Below are positions 6,255 to 8,214 of a stretch of 8,214 nt of DNA, in pieces; positions within the stretch are counted from its first letter, which is position 1; each line of letters begins with the position of its first letter. Source of the DNA: an uncultured Anaerolineales bacterium (GTDB lineage Bacteria > Chloroflexota > Anaerolineae > Anaerolineales > UBA11657); contig CAJWIA010000055.1 in NCBI GenBank assembly GCA_913040765.1, positions 1-8,214 of the forward strand. The letters run 5' to 3'. The translations under genes and the position numbers were made by a program. The notes beneath the pieces were generated by a model, which was given only the letters and a program-made list of their open reading frames with translations, ran no database searches and was not told where the DNA came from.

Positions 6255-8006
6255 ATGGCTAAAAATGTAGGCTACAGACTTGTTGTAGGCGCTATGGTAA
6301 TTGGCTTAGTGCTTTCAGCTTGTTCACCACAAGTTGTCGAGGTTGAGAAGGAAGTTGTGGTGACTCAAATTGTTGAAAAAGAGGTTGAAGTCGAAGTAGA
6401 AAAAGTAATTGAGAAAGTGGTTGAGGTTGAGAAGTCAGTTACTGAGTATGTAGAAGTAGAGAAAGTAGTAGAGAAAATAGTCGAGGAGCCAATTACTTTG
6501 CGTGTCATGGTAATGGGCAATGCACGGGTTGAGGATTTTGCAAATAATGAATTTACCCGATATCGAGAGGAGCAGACTGGCATTAAAATAGAATGGGAAG
6601 TTGTTCCTTCGGGAGCAGGACCAGAGAAATTGGCCTTGGCACTTGCAAGTGGCGACTTACCAGACATTTTCCTACAAATGAGCATACAGCCGGCAACACA
6701 GGCGGTGTATGGTGCTCAAGGATTGTTCCAACCTTTGAATGGATTGATCGAAGAATACGGAGAACACACAAAAGCGATGTTTGCAACTTCTCCACAGATA
6801 GAAGAGCTCATCACCACACCAGACGGAGTTATCTATGGGATACCGAAACACAATGAGTGCTTCCATTGTTATTATTCTCAGAGGGCGTGGATTAATATCA
6901 AATGGTTGGATGCTTTGGGATTGGATATGCCCCAAACTACCGAGGAATTGGTAGATGTGCTGACGGCATTCAAGGATCAGGATCCGAACGGTAATGGAAT
7001 TGCTGATGAGATTCCACTAGTAGCTGCAACAAAGGGTTGGAATACCAACATTGACGGCTTTCTGATGCAGCCGTTTATCTACTCGGAGCAGTTCAATCAT
7101 AAATATCTTATCTTGGAAGATGGTGTGATTGATGATGCGGTTACCCAGGATGGATGGAGGGAAGGGTTACGATACTTGAACAGGCTGTTTGAATTAGGTC
7201 TGTATGGGGCGGAAAGCTTTACCCAGGGCAACAAGGACGTGCGTGTAATGATTGAGAATCCCGATGCCAATCTAGTTGGACTTGGAATAGCAGGTGCCAT
7301 GGGAGCAATATCACAGATGGATGGTGAATTAGGCCGTTGGCTTGAGTATAGGCCGTTAGCCCCCGTAGAAGGACCGACTGGACGACGGGAAACTATCTTC
7401 AATCCATATTCAACAAAGCATGGAGAGTGTGTGATAGCCGCCACCAGTGAACATACTGTTGAAGCGTTCAAGTGGTGTGATGGGATGCTGTCACTAGATA
7501 ATACGATGCGCGGTCTCCTAGGACGTCCTGATATAGACTGGAAATGGTCAGATCCGGGAGAGACCAGTATTTCTGGTGGGCAAGCCATATGGACCAGAAT
7601 ATTGAGTTATGGAGATGTCCAAAGCTATCACTGGGCACAAACAGGACCTTCCTACAGGTCATTCGAGTTTCGCTCAGCTGAATCCGCACATGATCCCGAA
7701 GAGAATAGTGAGGTGATTTTGTGGAATGAGACCCTTGAGAAAATGAAACCCTATGCTAGAGACATTAGTCAAGTTCTTCCTCCACTTACCTTCAGCGAAG
7801 CTGCATCAGCAGAATATGCGGATCTGGACCTGGCGATTGTTGATTATGTAAAAGAAATGGAAGCGGCATTTGCTCTAGGATCGGAAGATATCGATGATGA
7901 TGCTGTCTGGGCAGATTATGTTGCTACTATGGAAGGATTAGGTGTGGATAGGTACGTAGAAATTCACCAGGAAGCATATGATCAGCAGTGGAAGGGCAGG
8001 CATTAA
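6255..8006 (+). CDS. LplA/AlgQ-like family-1 solute-binding lipoprotein of a carbohydrate ABC importer
   Basis: Lipid-anchored extracytoplasmic binding protein, 583 aa, which captures a sugar or oligosaccharide for an ABC importer. The signal peptide covers residues 1-22 with lipobox LSAC (C23 is lipidated). A linker at 27-78 is built almost wholly of Val, Glu and Lys. The binding fold starts near residue 80, and LALASGDLPDIF near 135-150 is typical of family 1. DQDPNGNGIADE at 241-252 matches an EF-hand calcium loop (D1, D3, N5, N7, E12), as known in the alginate-binding AlgQ proteins and common in LplA/YtcQ relatives. The C-terminal GLGVDRYVEIHQEAYDQQ is also characteristic. The start is the ATG with the GGAG site. 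A strong terminator lies downstream, so it may be a single-gene transcript. Its cognate permeases are not certain: LplA-type proteins normally work with LplB/YtcP-type permeases, not with the DppB/DppC type encoded to the left. Confidence 0.93.
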   Translation: MAKNVGYRLVVGAMVIGLVLSACSPQVVEVEKEVVVTQIVEKEVEVEVEKVIEKVVEVEKSVTEYVEVEKVVEKIVEEPITLRVMVMGNARVEDFANNEFTRYREEQTGIKIEWEVVPSGAGPEKLALALASGDLPDIFLQMSIQPATQAVYGAQGLFQPLNGLIEEYGEHTKAMFATSPQIEELITTPDGVIYGIPKHNECFHCYYSQRAWINIKWLDALGLDMPQTTEELVDVLTAFKDQDPNGNGIADEIPLVAATKGWNTNIDGFLMQPFIYSEQFNHKYLILEDGVIDDAVTQDGWREGLRYLNRLFELGLYGAESFTQGNKDVRVMIENPDANLVGLGIAGAMGAISQMDGELGRWLEYRPLAPVEGPTGRRETIFNPYSTKHGECVIAATSEHTVEAFKWCDGMLSLDNTMRGLLGRPDIDWKWSDPGETSISGGQAIWTRILSYGDVQSYHWAQTGPSYRSFEFRSAESAHDPEENSEVILWNETLEKMKPYARDISQVLPPLTFSEAASAEYADLDLAIVDYVKEMEAAFALGSEDIDDDAVWADYVATMEGLGVDRYVEIHQEAYDQQWKGRH

Positions 8007-8026
8007 GCCTCTATCGTTGAGATAAC

Positions 8027-8065
8027 TAGTATTAACTAATATGAATATCTAACTAGTTAATACTA
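8027..8065. repeat. 12-bp perfect inverted repeat downstream of the lipoprotein gene
   Basis: TAGTATTAACTA (8027-8038) and TAGTTAATACTA (8054-8065) are perfect complements around a 15-nt loop. The stem is AT-rich, so it would be a weak RNA hairpin. It may extend the 3' structure of the transcript or be a protein site. Confidence 0.6.
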
Positions 8066-8084
8066 TAGTCTAGGACTGACTATA
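8064..8084. repeat. 7-bp inverted repeat between the two larger hairpins
   Basis: TATAGTC (8064-8070) and GACTATA (8078-8084) pair around a 7-nt loop. It shares one or two bases with both neighbouring hairpins, so the three cannot all form fully at once. Confidence 0.45.
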
Positions 8085-8124
8085 ATGAGCGGTAAGAATC
8101 TTGTTGTCTTACCGCTCATTTGTT
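8084..8124 (+). terminator. Strong factor-independent terminator after the lipoprotein gene
   Basis: AATGAGCGGTAAGA (8084-8097) pairs perfectly with TCTTACCGCTCATT (8107-8120). This gives a 14-bp stem with a 9-nt loop and a GC-containing core, followed by the T-rich TGTTAGTTGTT. It is about 80 nt after the stop of the binding-protein gene. It should end most transcripts of that gene or reduce read-through to anything downstream. Confidence 0.8.
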
Positions 8125-8164
8125 AGTTGTTGCAGTGCGTAATATATTAGTAGGACGAGAATTG

Positions 8165-8214
8165 ATGATACTTAATTACAACCAACAAAAAATGTTCAAT
8201 CGTGTTAAAAGACA
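8165..8214 (+). CDS. Possible start of a further gene, cut by the right edge
   Basis: An ATG at 8165 opens a frame that stays open to the window end (16 codons plus two bases). It begins MILNYNQQKMFNRVKR and is preceded by AGGA (8152-8155) with 9 nt spacing. A basic N-terminus of this kind would suit an LplB-type sugar permease, which often follows an LplA-type binding protein. The visible part is too short for any assignment, and a chance open frame is quite possible. Confidence 0.3.
   Translation, partial: MILNYNQQKMFNRVKR

Noticed and set aside
6333..6488. DNA tandem repeat or CRISPR-like array in the V/E/K-coding stretch
   Set aside because: There is no constant repeat unit or spacer. 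Codons vary freely and the pattern exists only at protein level.
7097..7588. Minus-strand 163-codon open frame inside the lipoprotein gene
   Set aside because: It is a shadow of a clear coding region with intact family motifs on the other strand.
1..8214. tRNA, rRNA, transposase, phage, defence or CRISPR elements
   Set aside because: I read both strands for them and found none. All substantial coding regions are transport or dehydrogenase genes.

Overview
The window looks like a carbohydrate uptake and oxidation locus from a bacterium that is probably a member of the Chloroflexota. The main clue is the lipoprotein at the right end. Its lipobox cysteine is followed by about 50 residues built almost only from Val, Glu and Lys, a linker I associate with Chloroflexota solute-binding proteins. 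Base composition is moderately AT-rich by eye. SAR202-like or Caldilinea/Anaerolinea-like lineages fit, but the sequence alone cannot decide.

Left half, minus strand (read from about 4030 down to 1): two tandem, closely related DppB-type ABC permeases (331 aa each), one DppC-type permease with an enlarged external loop, and the 5' two thirds of a zinc-dependent medium-chain dehydrogenase that runs off the left edge. The genes are close together and probably form one operon. No ATPase and no family-5 binding protein is present in the window, so the transporter is incomplete here.

Centre: a 337-bp divergent intergenic region (4031-4367) with a clean 7-bp inverted repeat and two copies of a TTGTAGAC word that recurs in other gaps of the locus.

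Right half, plus strand: two classical short-chain dehydrogenases (SDRs). The first resembles the BDH2 / 2-keto-3-deoxy-L-fuconate dehydrogenase group and the second resembles bacterial L-fucose 1-dehydrogenases. They are followed by a lipoprotein solute-binding protein of the LplA/AlgQ-like family-1 type with an EF-hand-like calcium loop. A long perfect hairpin terminator follows it, and a possible new gene start lies at the extreme right edge.

Working model (inference): oligosaccharides or glycosides containing a 6-deoxy sugar such as L-fucose are captured and imported, then oxidised by the non-phosphorylating route (sugar to lactone to sugar acid to 2-keto-3-deoxy acid to diketo acid). SDR2 would do the first oxidation and SDR1 the later one. 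The lactonase, sugar-acid dehydratase and hydrolase expected for that route are not in the window. The least ordinary features are the duplicated DppB pair with its lopsided divergence, the recurrent operator-like word, and the LplA-type binding protein sitting opposite DppB/DppC-type permeases.
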